From contig CAMYML010000003.1 of the NCBI GenBank assembly GCA_947259305.1, positions 1 to 45,509 of the forward strand: a stretch of DNA of 45,509 bases, written 5' to 3'. The notes under the pieces were generated by a model. That model did no database searches, was not told the DNA's origin, and saw only the letters and a list, made by a program, of their open reading frames with translations. The position numbers and the translations under genes were made by a program. Origin of the DNA: an uncultured Gammaproteobacteria bacterium (GTDB lineage Bacteria > Pseudomonadota > Gammaproteobacteria > GCA-001735895). The stretch's first letter is position 1, and the number at the start of each line of letters is the position of its first letter. Below, piece after piece: positions 24,146 through 32,315 of the stretch.

Positions 24146-26560
24146 ATGAAATCCCACGCGCGCGTCGTCGTCATCGGCGGCGGTATCGCCGGCTGCTCGA
24201 CGCTTTTCCACCTGACCCGCGAAGGCTGGACCGACGTGGTGCTGGTGGAACGCGACGAATTGACCTCGGGCTCGACCTGGCACGCGGCGGCGCAGGTCAC
24301 CCAGTTCGGCGCCAACCAGACCATGGTCGCGCTCAAGCGCCACAGCATCGATCTCTACCGCGAACTCGCGGCCGATCCCGATAACCCGATTTCCTACCAT
24401 ATAACCGGCGGCATGCGCCTCGCGCATACGCCTGAACAGGTCGACACATATAAACACTACATTGGCATGGCGGCGGGCATGGGTGTCGATATGGAATTTA
24501 TCGACGCCGCCGAAGCCGGCCGACGCCACCCGCTGATGAACATCGATGGACTGCTCGGCGTCTGGTGGGACCCGCTCGACGGCGACATCGACCCGGCCGG
24601 GATCACCTTCGCGCTGGCACGCAAGGCGCGTGAGGCAGGCGCCGAGGTGTATCGCTTCAACCCGGTTGAAAGCATTACGCGCAAGTCCAACGGTGAATTC
24701 ATTGTGCACACCAGCAAGGGTGACATCACCTGCGAGAAGATAGTCAACGCAACCGGTTACCGCGTCAACGAGGTCGGCAACATGCTCGGTGTCACCCATC
24801 CAGTGACGTCGATGGAGCATATGTACTTCCTGACCGACACCATGCCCGAACTCGAGGCGCTCGACTTCCGCGTGCCGATCATTCGCGATCCGGGCGACGA
24901 TTTTTACAGCCGCCAGGAAAAGAAAGGCCTGCTCGTCGGCGTTTACGAACAGGGCTGCAAGACTTTCGGTATGGACGGCATCGATCCCGACTTCACCCAG
25001 GCGCTGTGCGAGTCCGACCTCGACCGCTGCCTGGACAACATGGAGCGCATCTTCGAGCGCCTGCCGGCACTGATGGAAGCCGGCATTCATACCGTCATCA
25101 ACGGACCGATCACTTACACCATCGACGGCGCGCCGTTGATCGGGCCGATTCCCGGCATCGAAAACGCCTACAGCGCGATCGGCCTGCGCGCCGGTATCGG
25201 CGAGGGTGGCGGTCACGGCAAGCTGCTCGCGGAAATCATCGTGCACGGCGAATGCGAACTCGACGCGTGGTTTCTCGACCCGCGCCGATTCACGCAGTAC
25301 GCCAACACCGAACACACCTGTCTGAAGACGATCGAGGATTACCAGAACGAGTTTCACTATCACATGCCGCACGAGCATCGACCCGCGGCTCGGCTGGCGC
25401 GCACGACACCGCTGTACGCGGTACTCGACCAGATGAATGCACAGTGGGGCGTGGTTAACGGCTGGGAACGTGCGCTGTTTTTCAAACCCGAACCCGATTT
25501 TGTCGATCAACACAGCTATCGCTTCACCCCGACCAAAGACATAGTGGCTCGGGAGATCGAGCATTTGCAGCAGCATGTCAGCCTGATGGAAGTGTCCGGT
25601 TTCAATCGCTATGAAATCAGCGGCGCGGGCGTAAGCGAATTTCTCGACCGCATGACCTGCGGCCGCCTGCCGACCGAAATCGGCAAACTGAGCCTGTGCT
25701 ACCTGCTCACCGAAAAGGGCAACGTATTGAGCGAGGCGACGCTGGTCAAACTGGGCGAGGACCGTTACTGGTGGGGCTCGGCGGCCGCGGCGGAATGGCA
25801 CGATCGTGACTGGCTCAATCGGCACAAGCCGGATGGCGTGACGATTACCGAAATGGCCGCTTCGCATACCATCCTGGTCGTCGCCGGCCCGCAATCGCGT
25901 GCGTTACTGCAATCGCTATCGCCGCGCTGCGACTGGTCGGCCCAGGACTTCCCGTGGCTGCGCGCAAGGCAAATGTTCATCGGCCATGCCGAGGTCACCG
26001 CGATGAGCGTGAGTTTCTCCGGCGAGCTTGCCTACGAACTGCACGTGCCCAACGAACAATTATACCTGGTGTGGAAAACCATCAGCGACGCCGGCCGCGA
26101 ATTCGACCTGGGGTACTTCGGGCTATACGCGACCGAATCGATGCGCCTGGAAAAGGGCTACCTGCACTGGAAGGCAGACCTGATTTACGAACACAATCCG
26201 CTGGAGGCGAGGCTGGACCGATTCGTCAAGCTCGATAAAAACGATTTTATCGGCAAACCGGCCCTGCTCGAACAAATCGAACGCGGCCCGCGCAGGCTGC
26301 TGGTCTCGATGACGGTGGATTGCGATATCGCCAGTGCCCACATTGGTGATCCGGTCTTCGCCGGCGAGCAGCAGGTCGGCTCGGTTACATCAGCCGGCTA
26401 CGGCCACCGCGTACGGAAGAACATCGCCTATGCCTACATCGAGCCGCAGTGCGCCCCAATCGGCACCCGGCTCAGGCTCGGAATTCTCGGCGACCAATAC
26501 GATGCCGTGGTGGTCGAGCCGGTTCTCTACGACCCTGAAAACCAACTAGTCCGCGCATGA
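24146..26560 (+). CDS. Dimethylglycine/sarcosine dehydrogenase-like FAD enzyme with folate-binding GcvT domains
   Basis: The protein has 804 residues. An N-terminal DAO domain (V-V-I-G-G-G-I-A-G at 8-16; S-T-W-H-A-A-A, with His46 at the position that carries covalent FAD in the family) extends to about 380. A linker is followed by aminomethyltransferase GcvT and GcvT-C domains (about 440-800; Y-A-T-E-S-M-R-L-E-K-G-Y is typical). Such proteins oxidatively remove N-methyl groups and load the carbon on tetrahydrofolate. A ribosome binding site AGGGAGG lies 8 bases before the ATG. It overlaps the following MttB homologue by four bases (ATGA), implying that the two proteins are made together. Substrate: a dimethyl- or monomethylamine of unknown identity. 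Confidence 0.92.
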   Translation: MKSHARVVVIGGGIAGCSTLFHLTREGWTDVVLVERDELTSGSTWHAAAQVTQFGANQTMVALKRHSIDLYRELAADPDNPISYHITGGMRLAHTPEQVDTYKHYIGMAAGMGVDMEFIDAAEAGRRHPLMNIDGLLGVWWDPLDGDIDPAGITFALARKAREAGAEVYRFNPVESITRKSNGEFIVHTSKGDITCEKIVNATGYRVNEVGNMLGVTHPVTSMEHMYFLTDTMPELEALDFRVPIIRDPGDDFYSRQEKKGLLVGVYEQGCKTFGMDGIDPDFTQALCESDLDRCLDNMERIFERLPALMEAGIHTVINGPITYTIDGAPLIGPIPGIENAYSAIGLRAGIGEGGGHGKLLAEIIVHGECELDAWFLDPRRFTQYANTEHTCLKTIEDYQNEFHYHMPHEHRPAARLARTTPLYAVLDQMNAQWGVVNGWERALFFKPEPDFVDQHSYRFTPTKDIVAREIEHLQQHVSLMEVSGFNRYEISGAGVSEFLDRMTCGRLPTEIGKLSLCYLLTEKGNVLSEATLVKLGEDRYWWGSAAAAEWHDRDWLNRHKPDGVTITEMAASHTILVVAGPQSRALLQSLSPRCDWSAQDFPWLRARQMFIGHAEVTAMSVSFSGELAYELHVPNEQLYLVWKTISDAGREFDLGYFGLYATESMRLEKGYLHWKADLIYEHNPLEARLDRFVKLDKNDFIGKPALLEQIERGPRRLLVSMTVDCDIASAHIGDPVFAGEQQVGSVTSAGYGHRVRKNIAYAYIEPQCAPIGTRLRLGILGDQYDAVVVEPVLYDPENQLVRA

Positions 26561-28089
26561 ACGATCGGCCGAGACGACGCCGAGGCGGCAGTCGTAAGGC
26601 AATGCTGGCGAGACGCAGCAAACCGCCGGCGATCAACCCGGCGCCGGCGGGCCCGGTCGGTGGGCAGTACCGGCCGCTTACCGAAACCCAGGTACAACAG
26701 ATTTACGCTACCTCCATACGCATGCTGGCGGAGCTCGGCATGGGCGATGCACCCCCGGCCCTGGTCGAGCAGGCGCTTAAATGCGGCGCCACGATCAACC
26801 AGCTGGGACGGCTGTGTTACTCGCGGGAGATGGTCGAAGATATTATCGATGGCGCCTGCAAATCTTTTGTATTTCATGGCCGCGATGAAAAGTACAGTTT
26901 CGAAGTCGGCGGTGACCGGGTCTACTTCGGCACCGGCGGCGCCGCGGTACAAACGCTGGATCTCGATACGCACCTCTATCGCCCGTCGACGCTGGTCGAC
27001 CTGGCTGACTTCACCCGCCTCGCCGACAGGCTGTCGAATATTTCCTGGTTTACCCGCTGCTGCGTGGCGACCGACCTGCCCGATATCTTCGAGCTCGATA
27101 TCAATACCGCCTATTGCCTGATGCGCGGCACGCAAAAACCGGTGGGCACCAACTTTACCATCGGCGAGCACGTCGATCCGATCGTCGACATGTTCGACCG
27201 GGTCGCCGGCGGTACCGGCAAGTTTGCCGAGAAACCTTTCTGCAAGGCGCACATCAGCCCGATTATTTCGCCGATGCGCTACGGCGAGGACGCCTTCGAT
27301 GTCGCCCTGGCCTGCATCCGCCGCGGCATGCCGATTAACAGTATCGTCGCGGCGATGTCGGGCGCGACCTCGCCGGCCACGATCGACGGCATGCTCGCCG
27401 CATCCTTCGCCGAAACCCTGGCGGCGCTGGTCATGGTCAATATCTTCGAGCCCGGCTTCCCGATGATTTTTTCCAACTGGCCGTTTGTCATCGACTTGCG
27501 CAGCGGCGCATTTTGCGGCGGCGGCGGCGAGATTTCGATTCTGAACGCCGGCGCGGCGCAGCTCGCCAATCATATCGGGGTACCGTCCGGGGTGGCGTCG
27601 AGCATGTCCGACGCCAAGGCCGTCGATGCGCAAATGGGCATGGAGAAAGCGCTCTCGTCGCTCGCCTGCGGCCTGTCCGGCGCCAACATGGTTTACGAAT
27701 CCTCGGGCATGATGGCGAGCCTGCTCGGCGTATCTTTCGAGGCCTTCGTGCTCGACAATGAAATGCTGTCGCACGTGTACCGTATGATCCGTGGGGTGGA
27801 AGTGACCGAGGAGACGCTAGCCTTCGAGGCGATGAAAAACGTTATCACCGGGGAAGGCCATTTCATCGGCGAGACCCAGACCATGGAAGCGATGGAGCGG
27901 GATTACTTTTATCCGAAACTGGGAGATCGCCTGGAGCCCACCACCTGGGCCGAGGCCGGCGCGCAGGACGCATGGCAACGCGCAAATTCAGAAGTGCGCG
28001 AAATCCTGGCGCAGCATCAACCGAACTATATCGACCCGGTAGTCGACGCGAAGATTCGCGGCAAATTCAGAATCCTGCTGCCCGCCTAG
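26557..28089 (+). CDS. MttB-superfamily methyltransferase, non-pyrrolysine, coupled to the dehydrogenase
   Basis: The protein has 510 residues. It has the superfamily's basic start (R-P-R-R-R-R-G-G-S-R-K), then the MttB barrel with Y-F-G-T-G-G-A-A-V-Q, S-G-A-T-S-P-A-T-I and G-E-G-H-F-I-G-E-T-Q-T landmarks. No in-frame amber codon is present. It is clearly diverged from the copy at 8415-9929, so the two are not a recent duplication and probably differ in substrate. The ATG overlaps the TGA of the dehydrogenase gene. A corrinoid acceptor gene is missing, so the methyl acceptor is an open question. An attractive inference is that it removes the first methyl of a quaternary amine and the dehydrogenase removes the next. 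Confidence 0.9.
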   Translation: MNDRPRRRRGGSRKAMLARRSKPPAINPAPAGPVGGQYRPLTETQVQQIYATSIRMLAELGMGDAPPALVEQALKCGATINQLGRLCYSREMVEDIIDGACKSFVFHGRDEKYSFEVGGDRVYFGTGGAAVQTLDLDTHLYRPSTLVDLADFTRLADRLSNISWFTRCCVATDLPDIFELDINTAYCLMRGTQKPVGTNFTIGEHVDPIVDMFDRVAGGTGKFAEKPFCKAHISPIISPMRYGEDAFDVALACIRRGMPINSIVAAMSGATSPATIDGMLAASFAETLAALVMVNIFEPGFPMIFSNWPFVIDLRSGAFCGGGGEISILNAGAAQLANHIGVPSGVASSMSDAKAVDAQMGMEKALSSLACGLSGANMVYESSGMMASLLGVSFEAFVLDNEMLSHVYRMIRGVEVTEETLAFEAMKNVITGEGHFIGETQTMEAMERDYFYPKLGDRLEPTTWAEAGAQDAWQRANSEVREILAQHQPNYIDPVVDAKIRGKFRILLPA

Positions 28090-28322
28090 GCGTCTGAAAG
28101 CTCGTTTGTATTGTTATCCCAGGCCTCGCCCAGGCTACCATCCGGTAAAGGACTTCAAATAACTGGATCCCGTGGTTGAACCGGGCCGCGCAGGTTACGG
28201 GATGGCACCATTGGGATCATTCCGCAGCGCCAGAGCGCCGCGAAAGCCTGCACGACTTTGGTCCCAGCAGGTTCAGGCGGGAACCCTGTGATGGATCATT
28301 ATTTTAAGTTCCCGAACATTTT

Positions 28323-28434
28323 CCGGGATGACAACTGGATTAAAAGGTGCATAAGCACACTGGTAACGACGGATAGTTTTGAGATCCCGGCTCGGGGGCC
28401 GGGATGACAACTGGATTAAAAGGTGCATAAGCAC
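28323..28434. repeat. Pair of identical 36-bp direct repeats in a gene-free stretch
   Basis: A 36-bp unit starting CCGGGATGACAACTGG occurs at 28323-28358 and, without mismatch, at 28399-28434 (76 bp apart). Its CCGGGATGACA start is typical of dispersed REP-type sequences. The whole gap 28090-28449 contains no gene that I can support. Upstream it also holds ATCCCGT/ACGGGAT (28167-28203), another dyad of similar composition, so it looks like a cluster of decayed small repeats. Confidence 0.75.
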
Positions 28435-28452
28435 CTTTTAATCCAGTTGTCA
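28405..28452. terminator. 22-bp perfect hairpin covering the stop codon of the 28450-28950 gene
   Basis: The left arm (28405-28426, starting TGACAACTGG) and the right arm (28431-28452) are exact reverse complements around an ATAA loop. The left arm is part of the 36-bp repeat, so the right arm is a third, inverted copy. On the minus strand the TGA stop of the unknown gene is the first three bases of the hairpin, so it probably ends or protects that mRNA. It also separates it from the convergent MttB transcript. Confidence 0.6.
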
Positions 28453-28950
28453 CTTGCTCATATGAATCAGCGGCGGGAAAAGCTCGTACTCGCGCAGACT
28501 CTCGGCAAGAATCGCGCTAAAACTGTTTTTAAGCCGCGCGTCGCCGAATACACCCTGAATGTCGATAACGTCGAAATACCGATGCTCTTCATACCTGGAA
28601 TTCCACATTATCAGCGGGCACTCCTGCTTCGAGTAAATTGCCGTGCCCATGCCCTTGTGAATCGAGCGCACCTCGATTTCACCGCTAACCTCGTTTTCAT
28701 TGAGGTAAAGACAGGAATTGACTTCGACTGCAAAAATTTTCTCGATCGCCGAGCGCGGGTGTATCTCACCGATCACGTGCACCATGCGGGTTACGTCGGC
28801 GTCGGGATCCACCAGGTTAAACGGCCCCTGGACATCGTCGCGGGCAAAACTGTAGATTCCATCCTGGTAAACGATTTTACCGATGGTCAGCACGTTACCC
28901 ATGATATTGGCCGCGTAGTACTTGGAAATGTCGTGGAAAATATTTTCCAT
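28450..28950 (-). CDS. Hypothetical protein, 166 residues
   Basis: I do not recognise this protein. It has no signal peptide or membrane segment and is probably cytoplasmic. It is acidic and mixed alpha/beta in character, with an N-terminal M-E-N-I-F-H-D-I-S-K-Y-Y-A-A-N and a central V-I-G-E-I-H-P-R-S-A-I-E-K-I-F-A segment. Coding is supported by a complete frame with natural codon use and balanced composition, and no competing frame on the other strand looks like protein. The stop codon lies in a long hairpin built from repeats. It is convergent with the MttB gene and divergent from the cupin gene. It could be a small sensor or regulator, but there is no motif to support that. Confidence 0.6.
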   Translation of the reverse strand: MENIFHDISKYYAANIMGNVLTIGKIVYQDGIYSFARDDVQGPFNLVDPDADVTRMVHVIGEIHPRSAIEKIFAVEVNSCLYLNENEVSGEIEVRSIHKGMGTAIYSKQECPLIMWNSRYEEHRYFDVIDIQGVFGDARLKNSFSAILAESLREYELFPPLIHMSK

Positions 28951-29266
28951 TCAAATCGTATCCTGGTAATCAAAGGCCGTAAAAGGCGCTCGTAACTGTA
29001 ATTGAATTATTCTGAAGAGTATAGAACAACACCCTGATTTAACAGCGTATTTCTCTCGGACCAACGCAGCCTTTTATCCGCCGAGCCGGGCAATCGATTG
29101 CAGGGCCACGGCATACACGGAGGCTTTGCCCGCGGTAATGCTCGAGTGGACAGTATGCGCAGATACAGCTTCCCCGCGCCAAAAAAAACAAAAACTGGTT
29201 TGCTACTGGCAACCGCTGTTGCTAGATTTGCCGGACCCGCAACCCGTTTCACTGCCGGAGGTTACA
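28951..29266. other. Gene-free intergenic region before the cupin gene
   Basis: This 316-bp space separates the divergent hypothetical and cupin genes, so it must hold both promoters. I see no gene, no riboswitch consensus (a glycine aptamer was specifically looked for because SHMT is downstream) and no strong palindrome. An A-rich tract (CCAAAAAAAACAAAAACTGG) lies at 29179-29198. A strong GGAGG ribosome binding site at 29257-29261 fixes the cupin start. Confidence 0.5.
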
Positions 29267-29650
29267 ATGTCCAGCCCAGAGTCTAAATTCTGCCTGTCCC
29301 GCGCCGAAGGCGCGCACTTCGAGCCGATGCATGGCTATCGCGACTGGCTCAAGATTCGCAATCTCGGATTAAGCGACGCCACCAATGGCCAATTCGATGC
29401 CTGGGTCACACGCGCCAACGATCTCGGCGGCAGCACCGGTCGTCACTACCATAATTACGACTTTCAAATCATGTACGTGACCCGCGGCTGGGTGAAGATG
29501 TACTACGAGGGCGAAGGCGAGTTTGTGCTCAAGGCCGGGGATTTTGTCTACCACCCGCCGCAGCGGGTGCACGATTTCATGGAATACTCCGACGATATCG
29601 AAATCTTCGAGCTGGCGTCGCCGGCAGACCATAGCGCAATCGATGTCTGA
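29267..29650 (+). CDS. Small cupin-domain protein
   Basis: The protein has 127 residues from the ATG at 29267, chosen because GGAGG lies 5 bases upstream; the longer open frame has no family similarity before this. A single cupin beta-barrel is shown by G-R-H-Y-H-N-Y-D-F-Q-I-M-Y-V (metal-binding histidines near 59-63) and a second motif Y-H-P-P-Q-R-V-H-D. Cupins of this size bind a metal and either sense or convert small carboxylates or serve as dioxygenases. It overlaps the SHMT start by eight bases, so the two are co-translated. The substrate is likely related to glycine or serine metabolism by context only. Confidence 0.82.
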   Translation: MSSPESKFCLSRAEGAHFEPMHGYRDWLKIRNLGLSDATNGQFDAWVTRANDLGGSTGRHYHNYDFQIMYVTRGWVKMYYEGEGEFVLKAGDFVYHPPQRVHDFMEYSDDIEIFELASPADHSAIDV

Positions 29651-30902
29651 TTTCTTCGAAAGCCATGTCGGCGTGACCGATCCCTTGATCGGCGATGCGC
29701 TCGTTCACGAGCTTAATCGCCAGCAAACGCAGATTGAACTGATCGCGTCCGAAAATATCGTCAGCCGCGCGGTGCTCGATGCGCTCGGCCACCCGATGAC
29801 CAACAAAACGCTGGAGGGTTATCCCGGTAATCGCTTCCACGGCGGTGGCGAATTCGTCGACGTGGTCGAACAGGCTGCGATCGATCGCGCCCGCAAACTG
29901 TTCGGCTGCGACTACGTCAACGCGCAGCCGCATTCCGGCACCCAGGCCAACCAGGCGGTGTTCTTTGCCACCATCAAACCCGGGGACCGTATTCTGAGCC
30001 TCGATCTCGCCGCCGGCGGTCACTTAAGCCACGGCGCCGCCCCAAACCAGTCGGGCCGCTGGTTCGATGCGCATCATTACGGCGTCGAGCGCGACAGCGG
30101 TTTGATCAACTACGACGAGGTCGCGCGCATTGCCGATGCAGTCCGCCCCGCGCTGTTGATTACCGGTGGTTCGGCTTACCCGCGCAGCATCGACTTTGCG
30201 CGCATGCGTGTAATTGCCGACGCGGTCGGCGCGCTGCTGCTGGTCGACATGGCGCACTTCGCCGGCCTGGTCGCCGCCGGCGCACACCCTTCCCCGCTGC
30301 CGCATGCCGACCTGGTCACCTGCACCACCACCAAGACCATGCGCGGCCCGCGCGGCGGCCTGATCCTGGCGCGCGATGCGCGCTGGGCGAAACAGCTGCA
30401 AGCGGCGATTTTCCCGGGCGTTCAGGGCAGCCTGCATAGCCAGATCATTGCCGCCAAGGCGGTCTGCCTGGGCGAAGCGCTGCAGGATGATTTCAAAAAT
30501 TACGGCCAGCAGGTGGTCGCCAATGCCCGCGCGCTGGCGCAGGTTTTGTCCGACCACGGAATCAGGCTGATCAGCGGCGGCACCGATACCCATATCGTGC
30601 TGCTCGATTTTTCGTCGCGGGGATTGAGCGGCCAACAGGTACAGGACAGCCTCGCCCGGGTCAACCTGACGTCGAACAAGAATCCCATTCCTTTCGATTC
30701 GTCCAAGCCGTCCGAGTGGGCCGGGTTGCGTCTGGGCGTGGCCGCGGCAACGACACGCGGATTGGGGGTTGCAGAATTCGGCCAGCTCGGAGAGATTATC
30801 GCGCGCGCGATCGAGCGCTGCGAGCAAGCGGGCGATTCCGGGGTCGAGACCGACCGAATGCGGGTTCTAGAGCTTTGTCAGAAGTTCCCGATATACGTCT
30901 AA
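29643..30902 (+). CDS. Serine hydroxymethyltransferase paralogue
   Basis: The protein has 419 residues, normal for SHMT. Seen: I-E-L-I-A-S-E-N at the N-terminus, L-E-G-Y-P-G-N-R, D-M-A-H-F-A-G (Asp202, His205) and the PLP lysine in T-C-T-T-T-K-T-M-R-G-P-R-G-G (Lys231). The canonical histidine before that lysine (T-H-K-T) is Thr230, and Y-P-G-K-R-Y-Y-G-G is Y-P-G-N-R-F-H-G-G. SHMT interconverts glycine plus 5,10-methylene-THF with serine. These changes suggest a specialised copy rather than the housekeeping GlyA. Downstream of demethylases that yield C1-folate and possibly glycine, it would close the pathway. It starts inside the cupin gene (8-base overlap). Confidence 0.9.
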   Translation: MSDFFESHVGVTDPLIGDALVHELNRQQTQIELIASENIVSRAVLDALGHPMTNKTLEGYPGNRFHGGGEFVDVVEQAAIDRARKLFGCDYVNAQPHSGTQANQAVFFATIKPGDRILSLDLAAGGHLSHGAAPNQSGRWFDAHHYGVERDSGLINYDEVARIADAVRPALLITGGSAYPRSIDFARMRVIADAVGALLLVDMAHFAGLVAAGAHPSPLPHADLVTCTTTKTMRGPRGGLILARDARWAKQLQAAIFPGVQGSLHSQIIAAKAVCLGEALQDDFKNYGQQVVANARALAQVLSDHGIRLISGGTDTHIVLLDFSSRGLSGQQVQDSLARVNLTSNKNPIPFDSSKPSEWAGLRLGVAAATTRGLGVAEFGQLGEIIARAIERCEQAGDSGVETDRMRVLELCQKFPIYV

Positions 30903-30921
30903 CCCGCGCGTGGCCGACCGA

Positions 30922-31476
30922 CTAATTCCAGCGGCCGTTTTTGGAAAACTGGGATTTGAGAAACTCCATCTGATCCGCCAGGATATTTTTATTGGCGAGG
31001 TAGAAAAACTCGTGACGATTGGGCACGAACGGAACCGCAATCAACTCCATGCCGGCCTCTTCCGGAGTGTGATTGGCTTTACGGTGATTACAGCGTTTGC
31101 AGGCGGTGACGACATTGGTCCAGCTATCGGTACCGTTGCGCGACACCGGCAGGATATGGTCGCGTGACAGGTTGTCCGCGCCAAAATCACCACCGCAATA
31201 CATACACAAAAACTGGTCGCGTCGAAACAGGTAACCGTTAACCAGCGGCGGCACGAAATCACTGAGTTTGACGCTGCCATCGCTGGCGAGAATACTGGGC
31301 AAGGACAGCACTGACTGCTGGCCAAGCCGGTTGATGCCGCCCCTGATCTCGAAAGCATGCTCACCGAGCGCCCACACCACCTGGTCTTTGACCACCAGGG
31401 TGGCGGCTTCCTCGCGTGTTATCCAGTCGATCGGCGTTCCCGCCTTGTTCAACCTGAGTATCTTGGCGTTCATCAT
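30922..31476 (-). CDS. HNH endonuclease-family protein
   Basis: The protein has 184 residues. A C-terminal HNH domain is complete: C-M-Y-C (91-94), D-H-I-L-P-V-S (106-112), W-T-N-V-V-T-A-C-K-R-C-N-H-R-K (119-133), with the catalytic Asp-His, Asn121 and zinc cysteines. The N-terminal 80 residues (L-N-K-A-G-T-P-I-D-W-I-T-R-E-E-A) are the usual extension of chromosomal HNH proteins, in which the nuclease is not part of a mobile element. The biological role is unknown; repair or restriction-like defence have been proposed for relatives. No methylase gene is nearby. Convergent with SHMT, 19 bp apart. Confidence 0.88.
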   Translation of the reverse strand: MMNAKILRLNKAGTPIDWITREEAATLVVKDQVVWALGEHAFEIRGGINRLGQQSVLSLPSILASDGSVKLSDFVPPLVNGYLFRRDQFLCMYCGGDFGADNLSRDHILPVSRNGTDSWTNVVTACKRCNHRKANHTPEEAGMELIAVPFVPNRHEFFYLANKNILADQMEFLKSQFSKNGRWN

Positions 31477-31958
31477 AGTTTTTTATTATGCCTTACATTT
31501 TCTGCAGGTAAACCTCTGATTTCCTTGAAAACAGGCTGTGGCGTCAACTATTTCTCATTCTATTATGCGGCGCTGCCCGTCCGGATTAAGTTTAGTTGAC
31601 AAAATCCCGTTTCACCGGAACAGTCGAATTACGCGATTTGACCTGCATCCGCAATGATTCGAGCGCTCGTGGCGTGACAAAAATCAGCAGATTGACTGCT
31701 CCAGGGCGCGGTGCTAACGTTGCGCGCATATCGCAGCCACGACTCGAACAAGCATGCACACGATTTTACTTCGCGGTAGACGACACGAAAAATCAAATCT
31801 CGTCGTTTGACCCCTCTCGGCCAGGCTCTGCCCAACGGGCAGACTCCAGGCCGGGTCTCGTGTCGTAGCGGTAACCCCCTTGCTTTTCTCTGACTCCCGG
31901 CAACCCGCTTTAGCTTCGGCATTAACCTGCCGGCAGGTACCGAACCAACGAGATTTGC
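31477..31958. other. Gene-free region with nested dyad (31780-31866)
   Basis: This 482-bp stretch lies between the divergent HNH and hydantoinase-remnant genes. I see no supported gene. ACGACACGA (31780-31788) is mirrored by TCGTGTCGT (31858-31866). Inside are GGCC/GGCC and a strong TCTGCCC-AAC-GGGCAGA hairpin, so the sequence can fold as nested stems. This may be a remnant repeat element or a structured leader. A TTGAC-like -35 occurs near 31597 without a clear partner. Confidence 0.4.
31925..31938. promoter_or_regulatory. 14-bp perfect palindrome before the hydantoinase remnant
   Basis: ACCTGCCGGCAGGT is a perfect dyad that ends 20 bases before the ATG at 31959. It is well placed for a dimeric repressor or as a leader hairpin controlling the operon behind it. 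No regulator gene lies next to the operon. Confidence 0.4.
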
Positions 31959-32315
31959 ATGAGTAACAAAAGCCAAAAACGCATCGCCGTCGACATCGGC
32001 GGCACCGTCGACCGGATCAAGTATCCGGCGCTCGGCTGCATCGGCGGACACGACGGTGCCTGCGGCCACCTCGCACTGGCCTCGGGCAAACTGCTCAAGG
32101 GCAAGCAGCAGATACCGGCCGGCGAAACCCTGGTGTTTCAAACCCCTGGCGGCGGCGGTTACGGCGATCCGCGCAAACGCAAGCCACAGCTGGTGGCACG
32201 GGATAATGCCGCCGGACTGATCGGTAAAGATTCGCTCAAACGCGTTTATGGCGTCGTGCTGAAACCCAATGGCAGTGTCGACCTGCAGGCCACCCGGCAG
32301 GAGCGCAGACGCTGA
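31959..32315 (+). pseudogene. hyuA/hyuB deletion chimera (hydantoinase/oxoprolinase remnant)
   Basis: The 118-residue frame joins two hydantoinase subunits. Residues 1-16 (R-I-A-V-D-I-G-G-T) are the nucleotide-binding start of HyuA. From residue 17 (V-D-R-I-K-Y-P-A-L-G) to the end it is the C-terminus of HyuB, including the signature F-Q-T-P-G-G-G-G-Y-G-D-P. In intact operons these are the beginning and end of two adjacent genes of about 2 kb and 1.6 kb. An in-frame deletion of roughly 3.5 kb explains the chimera. GTCGAC occurs at both 31988-31993 and 32007-32012, near the junction. No ATPase or hydrolase activity is expected. It is retained as first gene of an operon and overlaps the PhzF-like start by four bases (CTGA). 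Confidence 0.82.

Noticed and set aside
24119-25894. Open frame of 591 codons on the minus strand
   Set aside because: Antisense to the dimethylglycine-dehydrogenase-like gene, which is well supported by motifs. The antisense product has no recognisable domain.
26527-27774. Open frame of 415 codons on the minus strand
   Set aside because: Antisense to the second MttB homologue; His/Arg/Asp-rich shadow composition.
28323-28452. Minimal CRISPR array
   Set aside because: Only two direct copies, with a spacer of 40 bp and an inverted third copy; no cas gene. It fits dispersed repeats forming a hairpin.
28951-29266. Glycine riboswitch upstream of the cupin-SHMT pair
   Set aside because: The conserved aptamer segments were not found and no tandem aptamer could be drawn.
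31629-32141. Open frame of 170 codons on the minus strand
   Set aside because: Runs through the hydantoinase remnant and the structured gap; no motif, composition unlike neighbouring proteins.
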